From Methanofollis fontis (lineage in GTDB: Archaea > Halobacteriota > Methanomicrobia > Methanomicrobiales > Methanofollaceae): a stretch of 64,000 bases of DNA. Shown here piece by piece: positions 1 through 9,901 of this stretch. Below the pieces are notes generated by a model that was not told the origin of the DNA, searched no databases, and saw only the letters and a list, made by a program, of their open reading frames with translations. The position numbers were made by a program, and so were the translations under genes. The DNA is taken from NCBI RefSeq assembly GCF_004297185.1, contig NZ_PGCL01000002.1:1-64000 (forward strand). Reading direction: 5' to 3'. How positions within the stretch are numbered: the first letter of the stretch is position 1; each line of letters opens with the position of its first letter.

Positions 1-1
1 G

Positions 2-547
2 GGGGCAGTGGCGGCCGACGAGATCGCCGTCATCGAGGAGGAGCGCTGCTCCTACTGCTATGGCGGGATCGAGGGTATGTTCGAACACCCGCTTCTCAGC
101 CTCCGGGCCTACCGGGAGCCCCTGCGGTTGGCGACGGCGGCAGCCTGCATGCTTGGCATCGATCCCGCACCTCTCTCAGGATTTGCCGCCCTCCCCGGCA
201 GGATGGCCATTTCTCAAGAGGGGCAGGTGCTCATCGTCGACAATGCCAGCAGCGGGGCATGCCGGGAGACCGCTATTGAGGCGGCGGCATATGCCAGGCG
301 TCTTGCCGGCGCCGCCCCCCTCACCCTGGTGATCGGGACCGAGGGCCGGACCATCTGCGAGGGATTCCCGGTGGAGGAAGTGCGGGCGGCGATCCGGGAG
401 ATCGCCCCGGCACAGACGGTGACCGTCGGGGATTATTCTGATGTCGGAGATGAATCTGCCAGCGATCTCACCTCGGGGATCCGTATCGCACGCAGAATCA
501 CACAGGACGGTGGGGTTATTCTTCTTGCCGTCAAGAGTTGGAGATAA
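2..547 (+). CDS. cfbE: Coenzyme F430 synthase, MurF-like ligase (C-terminal part)
   Basis: The gene runs off the left edge, so only about 180 C-terminal residues are present. The visible part resembles the C-terminal domain of Mur ligases (an FAALPGRM segment followed by VDNASSG). CfbE performs the last F430 step, an ATP-dependent closure of the propionate side chain into the carbocyclic ring. The assignment rests mainly on context: it is followed 1 nt later by cfbD and then cfbB, as in known F430 clusters. The N-terminal ATP-binding domain is outside the window. Confidence 0.8.
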   Translation, partial: GAVAADEIAVIEEERCSYCYGGIEGMFEHPLLSLRAYREPLRLATAAACMLGIDPAPLSGFAALPGRMAISQEGQVLIVDNASSGACRETAIEAAAYARRLAGAAPLTLVIGTEGRTICEGFPVEEVRAAIREIAPAQTVTVGDYSDVGDESASDLTSGIRIARRITQDGGVILLAVKSWR

Positions 548-548
548 G

Positions 549-1622
549 ATGGATTACATTCAGCCACGCCCCAGTTCAATCGTCGCCGCCCTCTACACCG
601 CCCGTGACCTCGGGGTGGAGGTGGCGATCCTCCACGGCCCGTCGGGCTGTTCCTTCAAGCACGCCCGTCTCCTCGAAGAGGACGGCATGCGGGTGCTCAC
701 CACCTCGCTCGCCGACAACGAGTTCATCTTCGGCGGGCAGGACGTGCTCGAACGGGTGCTCAAAAACGCCGAAGAGGAGTTCCGACCGAAACGGATGGCG
801 GTGGTCGGCACCTGCGTCTCGATGATCATCGGCGAGGACATGCAGGCGGCGATCGACGCCTCCGGAGTTGTGACTCCGACGATTGCCATCGAGATCCATG
901 CTGGATATCGGGAGAACATCCAGGGCGTGATCGCTGCCCTCGAACCGGCCGCCTTCGCAGGCTGGATCAGCGATCAGGAACTCGAACGTCAGCGGAGATT
1001 GCTCGCAGCGGCAAACGAGGTCGAACGCCTCCGGGGGGCGGCTTCACAGCCCTATATCGAACCCTCGCGCGGCGACCTCAAGCATGTGGCCGCCCGCCGT
1101 CTCATCGACCTGGCGCGGAGCGGGCGCCGGGGCGTGGCTGTCATGAACGCCAAGAAGGAGACTGCCTATATGTTCGCCGACGAGCTGATCGCCCTCCACG
1201 ACGCCTGCCCGGATGCGGCGATCACGTACATCGCCAATCTCGAGGACCGGGGTCTGCCGAAGGTGAGAACGGATGCCGCCAATATCAGGGAGGGCATGGC
1301 CGAAGGTGGCCTTGAACCAGAGCTCCTCGGCGCTCTCGACGAATACGGGGCGAACGGCGATGCTGTCGGCGAACGGATCCGGGAAATCGGAGCAGAATTC
1401 GCCCTGATCGTCGGCGTGCCCCATGCCGTCCCCCCTGAGTACACGGAGGGGGTCGAAGTGATCTCGGTCACCAACGGGCCGCGGCAGGTCGCCCCCCTGC
1501 GGGAGATGGGGCATGCGGCGGTGGTCGTCGAGGTCGATCTCCACCCGCAGACCCTGGGCGTGCGCTCGATCGTCGGGAGCGAGTTCGGGGCGGTGCTGCG
1601 GAGCATTGCACGGGGTGAATGA
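549..1622 (+). CDS. cfbD: Ni-sirohydrochlorin a,c-diamide reductive cyclase, NifD-like subunit
   Basis: A 357-residue nitrogenase-component-1-like protein. CfbD, with the NifH-like reductase CfbC (not in the window), performs the multi-electron reduction and ring cyclisation that gives 15,17(3)-seco-F430. Cysteines that could ligate an Fe-S cluster occur in HGPSGCSFKHARLLEEDG near the N-terminus and in VVGTCVSMIIGED. An upstream in-frame ATG at 441 exists, but the start at 549 is preceded by GGAGATAAG and follows the cfbE stop directly, so it is preferred. Tightly linked operon with cfbE and cfbB. Confidence 0.88.
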   Translation: MDYIQPRPSSIVAALYTARDLGVEVAILHGPSGCSFKHARLLEEDGMRVLTTSLADNEFIFGGQDVLERVLKNAEEEFRPKRMAVVGTCVSMIIGEDMQAAIDASGVVTPTIAIEIHAGYRENIQGVIAALEPAAFAGWISDQELERQRRLLAAANEVERLRGAASQPYIEPSRGDLKHVAARRLIDLARSGRRGVAVMNAKKETAYMFADELIALHDACPDAAITYIANLEDRGLPKVRTDAANIREGMAEGGLEPELLGALDEYGANGDAVGERIREIGAEFALIVGVPHAVPPEYTEGVEVISVTNGPRQVAPLREMGHAAVVVEVDLHPQTLGVRSIVGSEFGAVLRSIARGE

Positions 1623-1623
1623 G

Positions 1624-3003
1624 ATGAAGGCCCTCCTGATCACCGGGGATCGTTCGGGCAGCGGAAAAACGAGCATCACCCTGGCTATTGCTGCCCTGCT
1701 GGCCCAGGAAGCACCCGTCCAGACCTATAAGGTGGCGATGGACTATATCGACCCCTCCTATCTCTCGGCGGTCACCGGGCGCCCCTGCCGGAACCTGGAC
1801 AGCTATGTGATGGGGCCTGATGAGATCAGGGCCGTCTTCGAGCACGGGGCGAGCGGTGCCGAGATCGGGCTGGTCGAAGGGGTGCGGGGGCTCTACGAGG
1901 GTGCTGAGGCGATCGGCGACGCCGGGAGCACGGCATCGATCGCCAAGGCCCTCGACCTGCCGGTGGTGCTGGTCGTGGACGCCCGGAGCATCACCCGGAG
2001 CGCCGCCGCACTGGTGAAGGGGTTTGCCGCATTCGATCCCGATGTGCAGATCGCAGGCGTGATCCTCAACAATCTCTCCGGTGCGGGTCATCGCCAGAAG
2101 ACGCTTCGTGCGGTCGAGCACTACTGCGACCTGCCGGTGATCGGTGCGATCCCGAAGAGCGAGGAAATGCGGCTTGCGATGCGCCACCTGGGCCTTGTAC
2201 CCTACCGGGAGGGTCAGGAGAGTGGTGATTTTCTGGAACGGGTTGCGGCGGTGAAGGAGGTGATCGGCACCTACGTCGATCTGGATGCCCTCAGGGGGCT
2301 GATGGCCGATTACACCTTCACCGGTGCAACAGGGCCGTTCCTGCCGCCGCAGGAGAGCGACCTGCGGGTGGCAGTCGCCTACGACGAGGCCTTCAACTTC
2401 TACTACAACGACCTCTTCGACATCCTGCAGGGCGGCGGGGCGGCGGTCGTCCCCTGGTCGCCGGTCCACGATCCCCTGCCTGAAGCGGACGGCTATATCA
2501 TCGGCGGCGGGTATCCGGAGATGCATGCGGCTTCGCTTGAGGCGAACGATCGGGCGCGGGAGGCGCTCAGGGAGGAAGTGATGAACGGCACCCCGGTCTA
2601 TGCCGAGTGCGGGGGGCTGATCTACCTCACGAAACGTCAGAATCTCAGCGCCGGATGGGAGGGGCGGGAGCAGGACGAGTCGTTTGAGATGTGCGGGGTC
2701 TTCGACGGCGAGACCTTCATGCCCGTCCGCCGCACCCTCGGGTATGTGGAGGGAAGGGCGGGCAGCGCCTCGCCCTTCGGTGAGGGGACCTTCCGCGGGC
2801 ATGAGTTCCATTACTCGGACGTGCGTCTGGCAGCAGGGACCAGGTATGCCTATGAACTCTCCCGGGGCACCGGCATTGAGGGATCGCGGGACGGCGCCGT
2901 GGTCAGCAACACCCTGGCCAGCTACACCCATCTCCACCCGGTGCCGGCGGCCCCCTTCTTCCATGAATTCCTGAACCGCTGCCGTGCTGCCCGAAGGACG
3001 TGA
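1624..3003 (+). CDS. cfbB: Ni-sirohydrochlorin a,c-diamide synthase (CobB/CbiA family)
   Basis: A 459-residue glutamine amidotransferase of the cobyrinate a,c-diamide synthase family. The N-terminal ATP-binding half starts with a P-loop-like [11 protein letters not shown]. The C-terminal class I amidotransferase domain has a nucleophile region AECGGL and a late HLH. It amidates the a and c acetate side chains using glutamine and ATP. CbiA homologues also serve cobamide synthesis; position immediately after cfbD (1-nt gap) favours the F430 role. Start at ATG 1624 rather than the longer in-frame extension that would overlap cfbD. Confidence 0.88.
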   Translation: MKALLITGDRSGSGKTSITLAIAALLAQEAPVQTYKVAMDYIDPSYLSAVTGRPCRNLDSYVMGPDEIRAVFEHGASGAEIGLVEGVRGLYEGAEAIGDAGSTASIAKALDLPVVLVVDARSITRSAAALVKGFAAFDPDVQIAGVILNNLSGAGHRQKTLRAVEHYCDLPVIGAIPKSEEMRLAMRHLGLVPYREGQESGDFLERVAAVKEVIGTYVDLDALRGLMADYTFTGATGPFLPPQESDLRVAVAYDEAFNFYYNDLFDILQGGGAAVVPWSPVHDPLPEADGYIIGGGYPEMHAASLEANDRAREALREEVMNGTPVYAECGGLIYLTKRQNLSAGWEGREQDESFEMCGVFDGETFMPVRRTLGYVEGRAGSASPFGEGTFRGHEFHYSDVRLAAGTRYAYELSRGTGIEGSRDGAVVSNTLASYTHLHPVPAAPFFHEFLNRCRAARRT

Positions 3004-3059
3004 TCGCCCTCCGGCACGACCATAAAAGACTATACCCTTGTGCAGACAATAAAATCTTC

Positions 3060-3926
3060 ATGATAATTTACCTCAACGGGGAATTCGTCCCGAAGGAGGA
3101 GGCAAAGGTCTCGGTCTTTGATCACGGTCTCCTCTACGGTGACGGCGTTTTCGAGGGTATCCGGGCTTACGATGGTCGGGTCTTCCGGCTCGAGGAGCAT
3201 ATAGACCGCCTTTACGACTCGGCAAAGACCCTGGACATCCAGGTCCCCCTCACAAAGGAAGAGTTTGCTGAGGCGATCCTCGAGACCCTGCGGAAAAACA
3301 ACCTCAGGGACGCCTATATCCGTCCGGTCGTCACCCGCGGCGTCGGCGATCTCGGACTTGACCCCCGCAAGTGTGGAACGCCCACCGTCTTCATCGTCGC
3401 CACCGAATGGGGGGCGATGTACGGCGACCTCTACGAGAAGGGACTGACGGCGATCACTGTCTCGGTCAGGAGAAATCCGGCCGAGGCGATGCCGCCGAAC
3501 GTCAAGAGCCTGAACTACCTTAACAATATCCTGGCAAAGATCGAGGCGAACTACAAGGGCGGCGACGAGGCGATCTTCTTCGACACCCGCGGCAATGTGG
3601 CCGAGGGGTCGGGCGACAACATCTTTGTGATCAAGAACGGCGCCATCATCACCCCCTACACCCTCAACAACCTCCGGGGGATCACCCGTCATGTGGTCCT
3701 GGAGGTTGCCGCCTCCCTCGGGGTCCAGGTGAACGAGCAGAACCTCGGCTACTTCGATCTCTACTCGGCCGACGAGGTGTTTGTCACCGGAACCGCTGCA
3801 GAGGTTGCCCCGATCACGAAGATTGACGGCCGCATCATCGGCAATGGTCAGCCCGGTCCGATCACCCGCCAGCTGATGGCCGGATTTACGACTGTCACCC
3901 GGAAGGAAGGCACGCCGATCTACTAA
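3060..3926 (+). CDS. ilvE: Branched-chain amino acid aminotransferase
   Basis: A 288-residue fold type IV PLP enzyme that interconverts leucine, isoleucine and valine with their 2-oxo acids. The N-terminus ([23 protein letters not shown]) is typical of the family, and [13 protein letters not shown] contains the expected PLP lysine. Starting at ATG 3060 removes a 20-residue leader without family features. TATA-like sequence (cataaaagactata) lies 20-35 nt upstream, implying a very short leader. It is separated from cfbB by 56 nt, and no F430-related role is suggested. Confidence 0.92.
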   Translation: MIIYLNGEFVPKEEAKVSVFDHGLLYGDGVFEGIRAYDGRVFRLEEHIDRLYDSAKTLDIQVPLTKEEFAEAILETLRKNNLRDAYIRPVVTRGVGDLGLDPRKCGTPTVFIVATEWGAMYGDLYEKGLTAITVSVRRNPAEAMPPNVKSLNYLNNILAKIEANYKGGDEAIFFDTRGNVAEGSGDNIFVIKNGAIITPYTLNNLRGITRHVVLEVAASLGVQVNEQNLGYFDLYSADEVFVTGTAAEVAPITKIDGRIIGNGQPGPITRQLMAGFTTVTRKEGTPIY

Positions 3927-3971
3927 TAAACGGTGACGTGCACATCTGCCCCGGCAGGGGCACCTCTTTTT

Positions 3972-4820
3972 TCAGGGCATGAGCAGGATGCATGCCGCAC
4001 CTGCGACCATCATTCCTGCACTCAACCCCCGCCTCAGTCGCTCACCCTCCCTGAAGAGGGCGCCGCCCAGCAGCACCGCGAAGAGTATGCTTGTTCTTTT
4101 TACAGAGATCACATAGGGGACGATCTGGATCAGGAGGGCCGATCCGATTGCCATGATTTCAATGGCCAGCAGTCCGCCGAGCACAAGGGGAGGCAGAACC
4201 CCGCAGCCATGGAGAGAGGAGCGGTCGAAGGCGGCAAAGATGAGGAGAAAGCAGCCGATACACAGGAGATCGATCCCGTAGCCAACGAATAATCCGGCAT
4301 TGATGAGGAGGATCTTGTCCACATTGGCGGTGATGCTGTAGATTGCCGCCACACAGAGCATCAGTGCGGCGCCCGGATGGGAGGAAAGAGCATGGAAGGG
4401 TGCCGAAATCCCTCCGCTTCCCCCGAGAAGATAGGAACCGGCAACGATCAGCAGAATCCCCGCCATACCGCCGGCGCCGGGGCGCTCGCCCAGGATGAGC
4501 CATGAGGTCAGGACCAGGAAGAGGGGGGTGAACGAGAGGAACGGGATCGCCAGAGAGATATCGGTCGTTGCAAGAGCGCGGAAGGTTAGCCTGACTGCTG
4601 CAGTGTTCAGAATGGCGGAAACGGTCAGGACAGGCAGGATCTCTGGGCCCGGCAGGGGGAGGTGGGTGATGGCGGCGATGAGGAGAAGGATGAGACCGGC
4701 ACAGAGAAATGCGCTCCCGGCGAGAAGAGGTTCAGGGCAGCGCCGGAGCCAGTGCTTGGCAGTGATATAATACAGGGCGTTGAACAGGGCGCCGGTGAGC
4801 GCGAGGGCCGTCCATAGCAT
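3972..4820 (-). CDS. EamA/DMT-family membrane transporter
   Basis: A 282-residue hydrophobic protein with about ten predicted membrane segments arranged as two EamA-like halves (for example ALALTGALFNALYYITAKH at the N-terminus and a repeat in the second half). Members of the drug/metabolite transporter superfamily export amino acids, sugars or other metabolites, and the substrate cannot be read from sequence. It converges with ilvE, with 45 nt between the stops. No nearby operon partner. Confidence 0.85.
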   Translation of the reverse strand: MLWTALALTGALFNALYYITAKHWLRRCPEPLLAGSAFLCAGLILLLIAAITHLPLPGPEILPVLTVSAILNTAAVRLTFRALATTDISLAIPFLSFTPLFLVLTSWLILGERPGAGGMAGILLIVAGSYLLGGSGGISAPFHALSSHPGAALMLCVAAIYSITANVDKILLINAGLFVGYGIDLLCIGCFLLIFAAFDRSSLHGCGVLPPLVLGGLLAIEIMAIGSALLIQIVPYVISVKRTSILFAVLLGGALFREGERLRRGLSAGMMVAGAACILLMP

Positions 4821-4923
4821 TCAATCACTTTTCCTGGACAGGTCAGACACCATGCACTGAGGTGCCCGTTATGCCCAAGGTTTAAGTACGATGGCTGGCA
4901 TAAATAATAAGGCAATACTACGG

Positions 4924-4996
4924 GCTGCTATAGTGTAGGGGCCAATCATGTCGGCCTTTCACGCCGACGACAGGGGTTCAAATCCCCTTAGCAGCA
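4924..4996 (+). tRNA. tRNA-Glu (UUC)
   Basis: A 73-nt cloverleaf. The acceptor stem gctgcta pairs with tagcagc and the discriminator is A. The anticodon arm is tcggc-ctttcac-gccga with anticodon TTC, and the T-arm is aggggttcaaatcccct. CCA is not encoded. A TATA-like element (ggcataaataata) lies about 25-30 nt upstream. Confidence 0.97.
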
Positions 4997-5238
4997 TTCT
5001 GTTCTCTGACCGCTCTTTCCCTGCTTGCATCATCACGTTCTGACCTCCCGGATTGATGTGGCGCCCACCTGCCCGCGACTGCTGGAGAACTACCCGGCAA
5101 TCGGGTGTGTAGACACGGTTTACTCACATGGTTCGAGAACTGACCCCCCGTTCCATGCCCTCCGGCGCAACGTTCATATCGTCACAGATCAACGGATGGT
5201 CCATCGGGCGGCGTCATGCCGCCCCGGGGGGACAGATC

Positions 5239-5625
5239 ATGAGTTATGCAAGCACCGTTACGGTCGCCGGTCCGAGGATCCTGCCCTCGGACACCATCTT
5301 CGGGAGCAGTGTCAGGAGTGCCGACGGCGAGCACCTCGGGGTGATCCAGCACCTGCTCCTCGACACCACATCAGGAAGCATTGTTTTTGCCGTTATCTCA
5401 TTCGGCGGCATACTTGGCCTCGGCGGGAAACTCTCTCCCGTGCCGTGGAAGGCGCTCAGCAGGGGAGCTGAGGAGAAGGACTTCGTGCTGAACGTGACAA
5501 AAGAGACACTGGCATCAGCGCCCTCTTTTGACCGGAATCACTGGCCGAAACCCGAGGAGATCGAATGGTTTGAGCGGGTTTTCCACTTCTATGGGCTTGA
5601 ACCCGGGTGGACCGGTTCGCGATAG
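5239..5625 (+). CDS. PRC-barrel domain protein
   Basis: A 128-residue protein with a PRC-barrel fold in its first 80 residues (SSVRSADGEHLGVIQHLLLDTTSGSI and the following FGGILGLGGKLSPVPWKAL). PRC-barrel proteins occur in RNA maturation, photosynthetic reaction centres and stress proteins; in archaea many small ones are unassigned. I chose ATG 5239 because a G-rich stretch precedes it and the family motif starts soon after; an in-frame start 111 nt upstream would add a low-complexity extension. Monocistronic as far as visible. Confidence 0.75.
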   Translation: MSYASTVTVAGPRILPSDTIFGSSVRSADGEHLGVIQHLLLDTTSGSIVFAVISFGGILGLGGKLSPVPWKALSRGAEEKDFVLNVTKETLASAPSFDRNHWPKPEEIEWFERVFHFYGLEPGWTGSR

Positions 5626-6037
5626 AGTCTGCAATTGCCATGGTGCTGGAAAGGGCAGATCGACCCGCTGCCATCGGAGGGATCCCCTCCCTCTGGTGCC
5701 ATGACAGGATCGATACCACAGGTCAGGTAGTGCACATTGCCGTCCCGTTCCCTCTCAGGTGCGTCGGTGATGTGGGGATACCTGTCATGGGCGTAGAGGA
5801 GTGATCGAATAAGGGATTCTAAGTTCTGTAACGCTGTTGTGACCCGGTATGCCTGAAGATTCATGCCCCTCTCTGATGTAAAGGTCTCCAGGGATTGGGA
5901 TCAGGCTCTCTTTGAACGATGGTGCCACCATCCCCTCCAGATAACCGGGCAGGAATGCAGATCGTTTCTGGATGCAATGTTGCCAATGTAAAGGCAAAAA
6001 AATCACTCAAATAGAAATCCATGAGGAATAGAGGGGA
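5626..6037. other. Intergenic stretch without a convincing gene
   Basis: About 410 nt between the PRC-barrel gene and the HEAT-repeat gene. Two short minus-strand frames (91 codons ending at 5589 and 73 codons ending at 5785) are open, but they overlap in different frames and show no recognisable motif or clear ribosome binding site. They could be remnants of one decayed gene. No tRNA or hairpin terminator was seen. Confidence 0.4.
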
Positions 6038-6523
6038 TCAGCTCCCCTCATAGGCCTCCATCACCATCGAGAGATACTCCTCCCCATGTTGTTCATACTG
6101 ATGGTAGACCTCATCGATACCGGCAGGATCACCCAGTTTGATCAGTGCCGCCGCCGTTAGCACGCGGCAGCACATCGACCCCTCCTCCCGGATGATATCG
6201 ATCAGCGGCCCGACCGCTTTTTTGTCGCCGATCTCGGCAAGCGCCCAGACTGCTGGATTTCTGATCCCTTCCCCACCACTGCGTGCGGTTTCGATCAACG
6301 GATCCACTGCCGGATTCCCCACCCTGGCAAGCGCCATCGCAAACCTCCATCGGCCCTCTCCATCTGCCATGACGAGTTTTTCCACCAGAGGTCCGACTGC
6401 CGGTTCTCCTATCTTCCTCAACTCCTCCATCGCCCGCAGGCTGCTGTAGATGTCTCCCTGTTCGACGACATCTGCCAGCTGTGGCACACCTGTCCCGGTC
6501 TGCACTTCTGTGGTTTTCTGCAT
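6038..6523 (-). CDS. HEAT-repeat protein
   Basis: A 161-residue protein with three to four HEAT/PBS-lyase-type helical repeats, visible as the recurring pattern AVGPLVEKL, AVDPLIETA and AVGPLIDII, each followed by an AL or AVWALAEIG helix. Such repeats form protein-binding solenoids, and no catalytic residues are evident. The start at 6523 is preceded by GGGGGGAT, which supports it over an upstream in-frame start. The gene lies between isolated genes, so context gives no role. Confidence 0.78.
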   Translation of the reverse strand: MQKTTEVQTGTGVPQLADVVEQGDIYSSLRAMEELRKIGEPAVGPLVEKLVMADGEGRWRFAMALARVGNPAVDPLIETARSGGEGIRNPAVWALAEIGDKKAVGPLIDIIREEGSMCCRVLTAAALIKLGDPAGIDEVYHQYEQHGEEYLSMVMEAYEGS

Positions 6524-6603
6524 TGCGGCATCCCCCCTGCCACACAGACCCGTCGCAGTCAGGATAAAAATAGGTTTACACACCGCAAACGATTTACATA
6601 TCT

Positions 6604-8931
6604 TTAAATATTAGAAAACGTCGCCACAGTGGCGGGATGATCGAACAGTGAAATAAGGAGGGCGCTGGTCCGGTTTTCATCGTCCAGGAGGGGGGCAACC
6701 GTTGCAAAAATGGAGAATCGATTTCCATCTCTTCCCTTTCCCTCAATCACACCGTACCAGGTCTTTCCGTTTTGTGCAGCTGCAAGTATATTTTCGACAG
6801 GGACCGCATCCGACACAATATCTGTCACATTCATACCGACAAATTCACATTCCCTGCCGTACCCCCATTTCCGCAGGGCAGCAGGACTGGCAGCTGATAT
6901 CGTACCCCTCAGGTCCGTGATCGTGCAGGCATGATCCCGGTATACATTAAATTGCTCAATATTCATCAAATTCCTATTTTTCCTGTGGAGGTTGGATATT
7001 TCGGCGAGAAGAACCCGATGTGCCTGTTCCATCTCCGTCATGTCCTCATAGGTAACGTAATGCATCCCGTCTGCAAGCATCACCGGTCTGAAGAGGATGA
7101 CCTTCTCGGTACCGTCACCACACCTGACCGTGAATGTTCGGGGTATCGCTTCCCCCCCATCCGCTCTGTTGCGATCCTGTTTCCAGAGGTTAATTGCTGT
7201 TTCTCGAATCTCGGGATCGGGAAATGCCTGCATGAACCAGGCCCGATCGTCCGGGAGATCCTGGCGGGTGTACCCGAACACCTCCGTGAACTTGCGGTTG
7301 AGATAGATATAGCGCCCTTTACGGTCGATGAGAGAGATCGGGAGGGGTGATAGATTGATGACGTTCCTGAAGCGTTCCTCACTCAGGCGAAGACGTTCCT
7401 CGGTCACCCGCCTTCCAATTGCAATTGAAGCCTGCCTGATGAACGATTCAACGGCCTGTGGTTCGTCAATTTCTTCCTGATCAGAGAGATAGATGACAAC
7501 ATCCCCTAAGAGGCGTCCCTCCCAGAGAAATGCAGCCACGTAGAGTTTCCACAGCCCGAGGTCGCTACAGACCTGTTCGCACACATCATACGGGATCCGG
7601 TGCATGGTCATATCATAGAACGACACTCGCTCGTTATCGGTTTTCGGCCCGATCAGAAATGGTTTCAATCCACCATCCCGGAGCTCCATCGAATGTATGG
7701 CGTACTCCGGAGAAAATAGATCATCAAACGGCAATGTGAGCCCTATCCCCTCTCTCCCCAGGATTTTGAATAGAGAATCCTGAAATTGATGATCCTGGAG
7801 TGCCGCAATGGAAAATTTTTGTTCGTCCTCATCGTAAGACATCACCGACACCCCCGCACCGGGCACAAGTTCGGTGATCCGTCGGGCCACCAGATCGTAG
7901 TTGTCGACATCAGGCGGCAGGTCCACAAGTTCCATTGCTGATTCTGCAAGGAACGTCATTATTCGGAGGTGCTGATCGGTTTTCCTCTTCAGTTCCCACT
8001 CCGCCGTAATATCCCGTGCAGTGGTCTGATACTCTTTCACCTTCCCCTTTTTATCAAATAATGCCCGTATTGTCATCCTGTAGCGGGGCGGTGCAGCAGT
8101 CGCCTCTTTCAGTCGTTTTCTGATCCGGAGGTCCATGGTGCAGACCGGATCTGCCGGGCTCAGTCCCCGCAGAATCCTGGAAACCTCTTCAATATCTTCA
8201 GGAAAGAGAAAACTCTTGATTTTCTGTCCGATAAGGGTCGTTTCTCCAACGCCCGCTCTATCACAGAACGCACCATTGACAAAAGTGATTGTCCCGCCCC
8301 TGGTGAACCTGCAGATCGGTTCTGTCTGGTCCTCCACGATCGCCCGGTAACGCGCCTCACTTGCACGGAGTCTGTTTTCAAAGCATTTCCGTTCGGTGAT
8401 ATCTTCGAGAATGATGGTGCGCCCGCGTTCTCCGTTCTCAAACACGGTGGGGACCACCTGCATGCTGTAGTGGTACTCTCTGCCGTCGGTCTGGTATGTG
8501 ACCTCGGTGATCGCCTGTTCCTGACTGCTCCCCTCAATCGTGGTGCGCGCCATGGGGGTGGATATGATGGGCAGGTCGACCTCAGCAAGGGACCGACCGA
8601 TCAGGTCTGATCGCTTACTGCCGACACATTCGAGGAAGCGGTCGTTCATCTGGAGAATATGGAATGAATGATCGAGAATGAGGATCATATTCTGTGTGAA
8701 ACAGAGAAATGATGAGATGGGCAGGCGTTGTGCCAGAGAATAGAGTTTGGCATTGCCGACCCTGGTCATCTCCACTTTTCCGGCAATCTGCAGCACCTCA
8801 AGATGCCTGGAGACGGAGTTTCTGGTGAGGTGCGTTTTTCGTGCGATCTCGGTGATCGTCATGCCCTTCGGTCGAAACTTCAGAGTGCGCAGGATCAGGT
8901 CGGCAGATTCCGGCAGGGCAGAGGCATACAT
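6604..8931 (-). CDS. Multi-PAS/GAF sensor with N-terminal winged-helix domain
   Basis: A 775-residue soluble protein. Residues ~5-70 form a winged-helix DNA-binding domain (TITEIARKTHLTRNSVSRHLEVL). It is followed by PAS (~75-180), PAS (~190-310), a GAF-like region (~330-500), PAS (~505-620) and a final PAS that ends in LFDHPATV. No histidine kinase phospho-acceptor or ATPase domain is present, so it is probably a one-component, signal-responsive transcription factor. Such HTH-PAS proteins are common in Methanomicrobiales, and the ligand is unknown. ATG 8931, with GGGGGGAC upstream, is preferred over GTG 8949. Confidence 0.82.
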   Translation of the reverse strand: MYASALPESADLILRTLKFRPKGMTITEIARKTHLTRNSVSRHLEVLQIAGKVEMTRVGNAKLYSLAQRLPISSFLCFTQNMILILDHSFHILQMNDRFLECVGSKRSDLIGRSLAEVDLPIISTPMARTTIEGSSQEQAITEVTYQTDGREYHYSMQVVPTVFENGERGRTIILEDITERKCFENRLRASEARYRAIVEDQTEPICRFTRGGTITFVNGAFCDRAGVGETTLIGQKIKSFLFPEDIEEVSRILRGLSPADPVCTMDLRIRKRLKEATAAPPRYRMTIRALFDKKGKVKEYQTTARDITAEWELKRKTDQHLRIMTFLAESAMELVDLPPDVDNYDLVARRITELVPGAGVSVMSYDEDEQKFSIAALQDHQFQDSLFKILGREGIGLTLPFDDLFSPEYAIHSMELRDGGLKPFLIGPKTDNERVSFYDMTMHRIPYDVCEQVCSDLGLWKLYVAAFLWEGRLLGDVVIYLSDQEEIDEPQAVESFIRQASIAIGRRVTEERLRLSEERFRNVINLSPLPISLIDRKGRYIYLNRKFTEVFGYTRQDLPDDRAWFMQAFPDPEIRETAINLWKQDRNRADGGEAIPRTFTVRCGDGTEKVILFRPVMLADGMHYVTYEDMTEMEQAHRVLLAEISNLHRKNRNLMNIEQFNVYRDHACTITDLRGTISAASPAALRKWGYGRECEFVGMNVTDIVSDAVPVENILAAAQNGKTWYGVIEGKGRDGNRFSIFATVAPLLDDENRTSALLISLFDHPATVATFSNI

Positions 8932-9039
8932 CGATGTCCCCCCAGACACGATAATGCATGACGGTGTATTTACTATTTCCTGATCCGGGAGAGATATGCG
9001 AAATTATCGGTCAAACGGACCGAAGTGCCCTTCACCGGT

Positions 9040-9639
9040 TCAGATCAGTTCTCCGCCAAACCGCCGCCCGACCTCATATGCCGCATCCATGATGTCGTCA
9101 TGCTGTTTCACCGCACCACGTTCGAAGATACCGGTGACCGGGAAACGCTCCGTGATCCGGTAACCGAGTGCCTCAAACGGCATTGCAATTGCCTCGATGG
9201 CAAACCCCATCTCGCGGATATCCTCCTGCTCGCAGACCGAGAAAACCAGTGCACGCCGCTCCTCTCCAGCAAGACGGCTTGAATACCCGCCCGGTCGCTT
9301 CGAGGGAAAGGTGTAGTAGGGGTAGAGGCGGTCGATGAACGATTTTGTCATGCTGGTCACGTTGTAATTATAGGTCGGCGACCCGATCACCACTCCCTGC
9401 GCCTTCTCCAGTTCAGGATAGAGCAGGTGCATGCCGTCCAGAAACCTGGAGCAGGTCAGGTCTTTTCTGCAGCGTTCGCATCCGGTGCAGGCCTCGATCG
9501 TGTAGTCTCGCAGGTGCACCCGTTCCACATCCGCACCCGCATCGACCGCCCCCTCCAGGATACGGTCGAGCAGGATGTCGGTGTTCCCCCGGGGGCGCGG
9601 ACTGCCGCCGATGCCCAGGATACGCCGGGGATCAGGCAT
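9040..9639 (-). CDS. Iron-sulfur flavoprotein / NADPH-dependent FMN reductase family
   Basis: A 199-residue flavodoxin-fold protein. The FMN phosphate loop is GIGGSPRPRGNTD. CTGCERCRKDLTC provides cysteines in the region that binds a [4Fe-4S] cluster in archaeal Isf proteins, and GSPTYNYNVTSMTKSFIDRL is the second flavin-binding segment. Isf proteins pass electrons from ferredoxin, sometimes to oxygen or peroxide. ATG 9645 and 9639 are both possible; the second is spaced better from GGAGG. A second, divergent member of the family lies at 15.1 kb. Confidence 0.82.
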   Translation of the reverse strand: MPDPRRILGIGGSPRPRGNTDILLDRILEGAVDAGADVERVHLRDYTIEACTGCERCRKDLTCSRFLDGMHLLYPELEKAQGVVIGSPTYNYNVTSMTKSFIDRLYPYYTFPSKRPGGYSSRLAGEERRALVFSVCEQEDIREMGFAIEAIAMPFEALGYRITERFPVTGIFERGAVKQHDDIMDAAYEVGRRFGGELI

Positions 9640-9871
9640 CTCCATCCCCTCCCCTGTGTGCAGATGAACTCTGCTGTGTCATCGCTCTCATCATCGCGTT
9701 GTAGACAGTTGGGAATAAAAAATCGTCGCATACAGCGGCAGAAAGAAAAAAATTATTGAGGTGATATTGTCAGGTGAAAAGGGTTACAAACCGGACTGTA
9801 TGAATGGCGCGTTCACACAGACGATGGAAACTGCAGATAGTGTACAGGATTTTTTCCTTTTCAGGGGACGT

Positions 9872-9901
9872 GCAAAAATAAGTAAGGCAGAGGTGCCTTA
9901 C
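9872..9901 (-). terminator. Intrinsic-type terminator of the mcr operon
   Basis: On the minus strand an 8-bp perfect stem (GTAAGGCA / TGCCTTAC) with loop CCTC is followed by TTATTTTT. The mcrA stop codon TAA lies inside the 5' arm, so translation would run into the hairpin. Confidence 0.75.

Noticed and set aside
1468-2964. Minus-strand open frame of about 500 codons opposite cfbB
   Set aside because: Shadow of a conserved gene; low-complexity Arg/His/Pro composition.
3933-4292. Plus-strand ORF downstream of ilvE
   Set aside because: Lies entirely within the DMT transporter gene on the other strand and has random composition.
5589-5864. Small minus-strand ORF (91 codons) next to the PRC-barrel gene
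   Set aside because: Overlaps the end of the PRC-barrel gene, no ribosome site and no recognisable motif. Kept only as a possible remnant in the intergenic entry.
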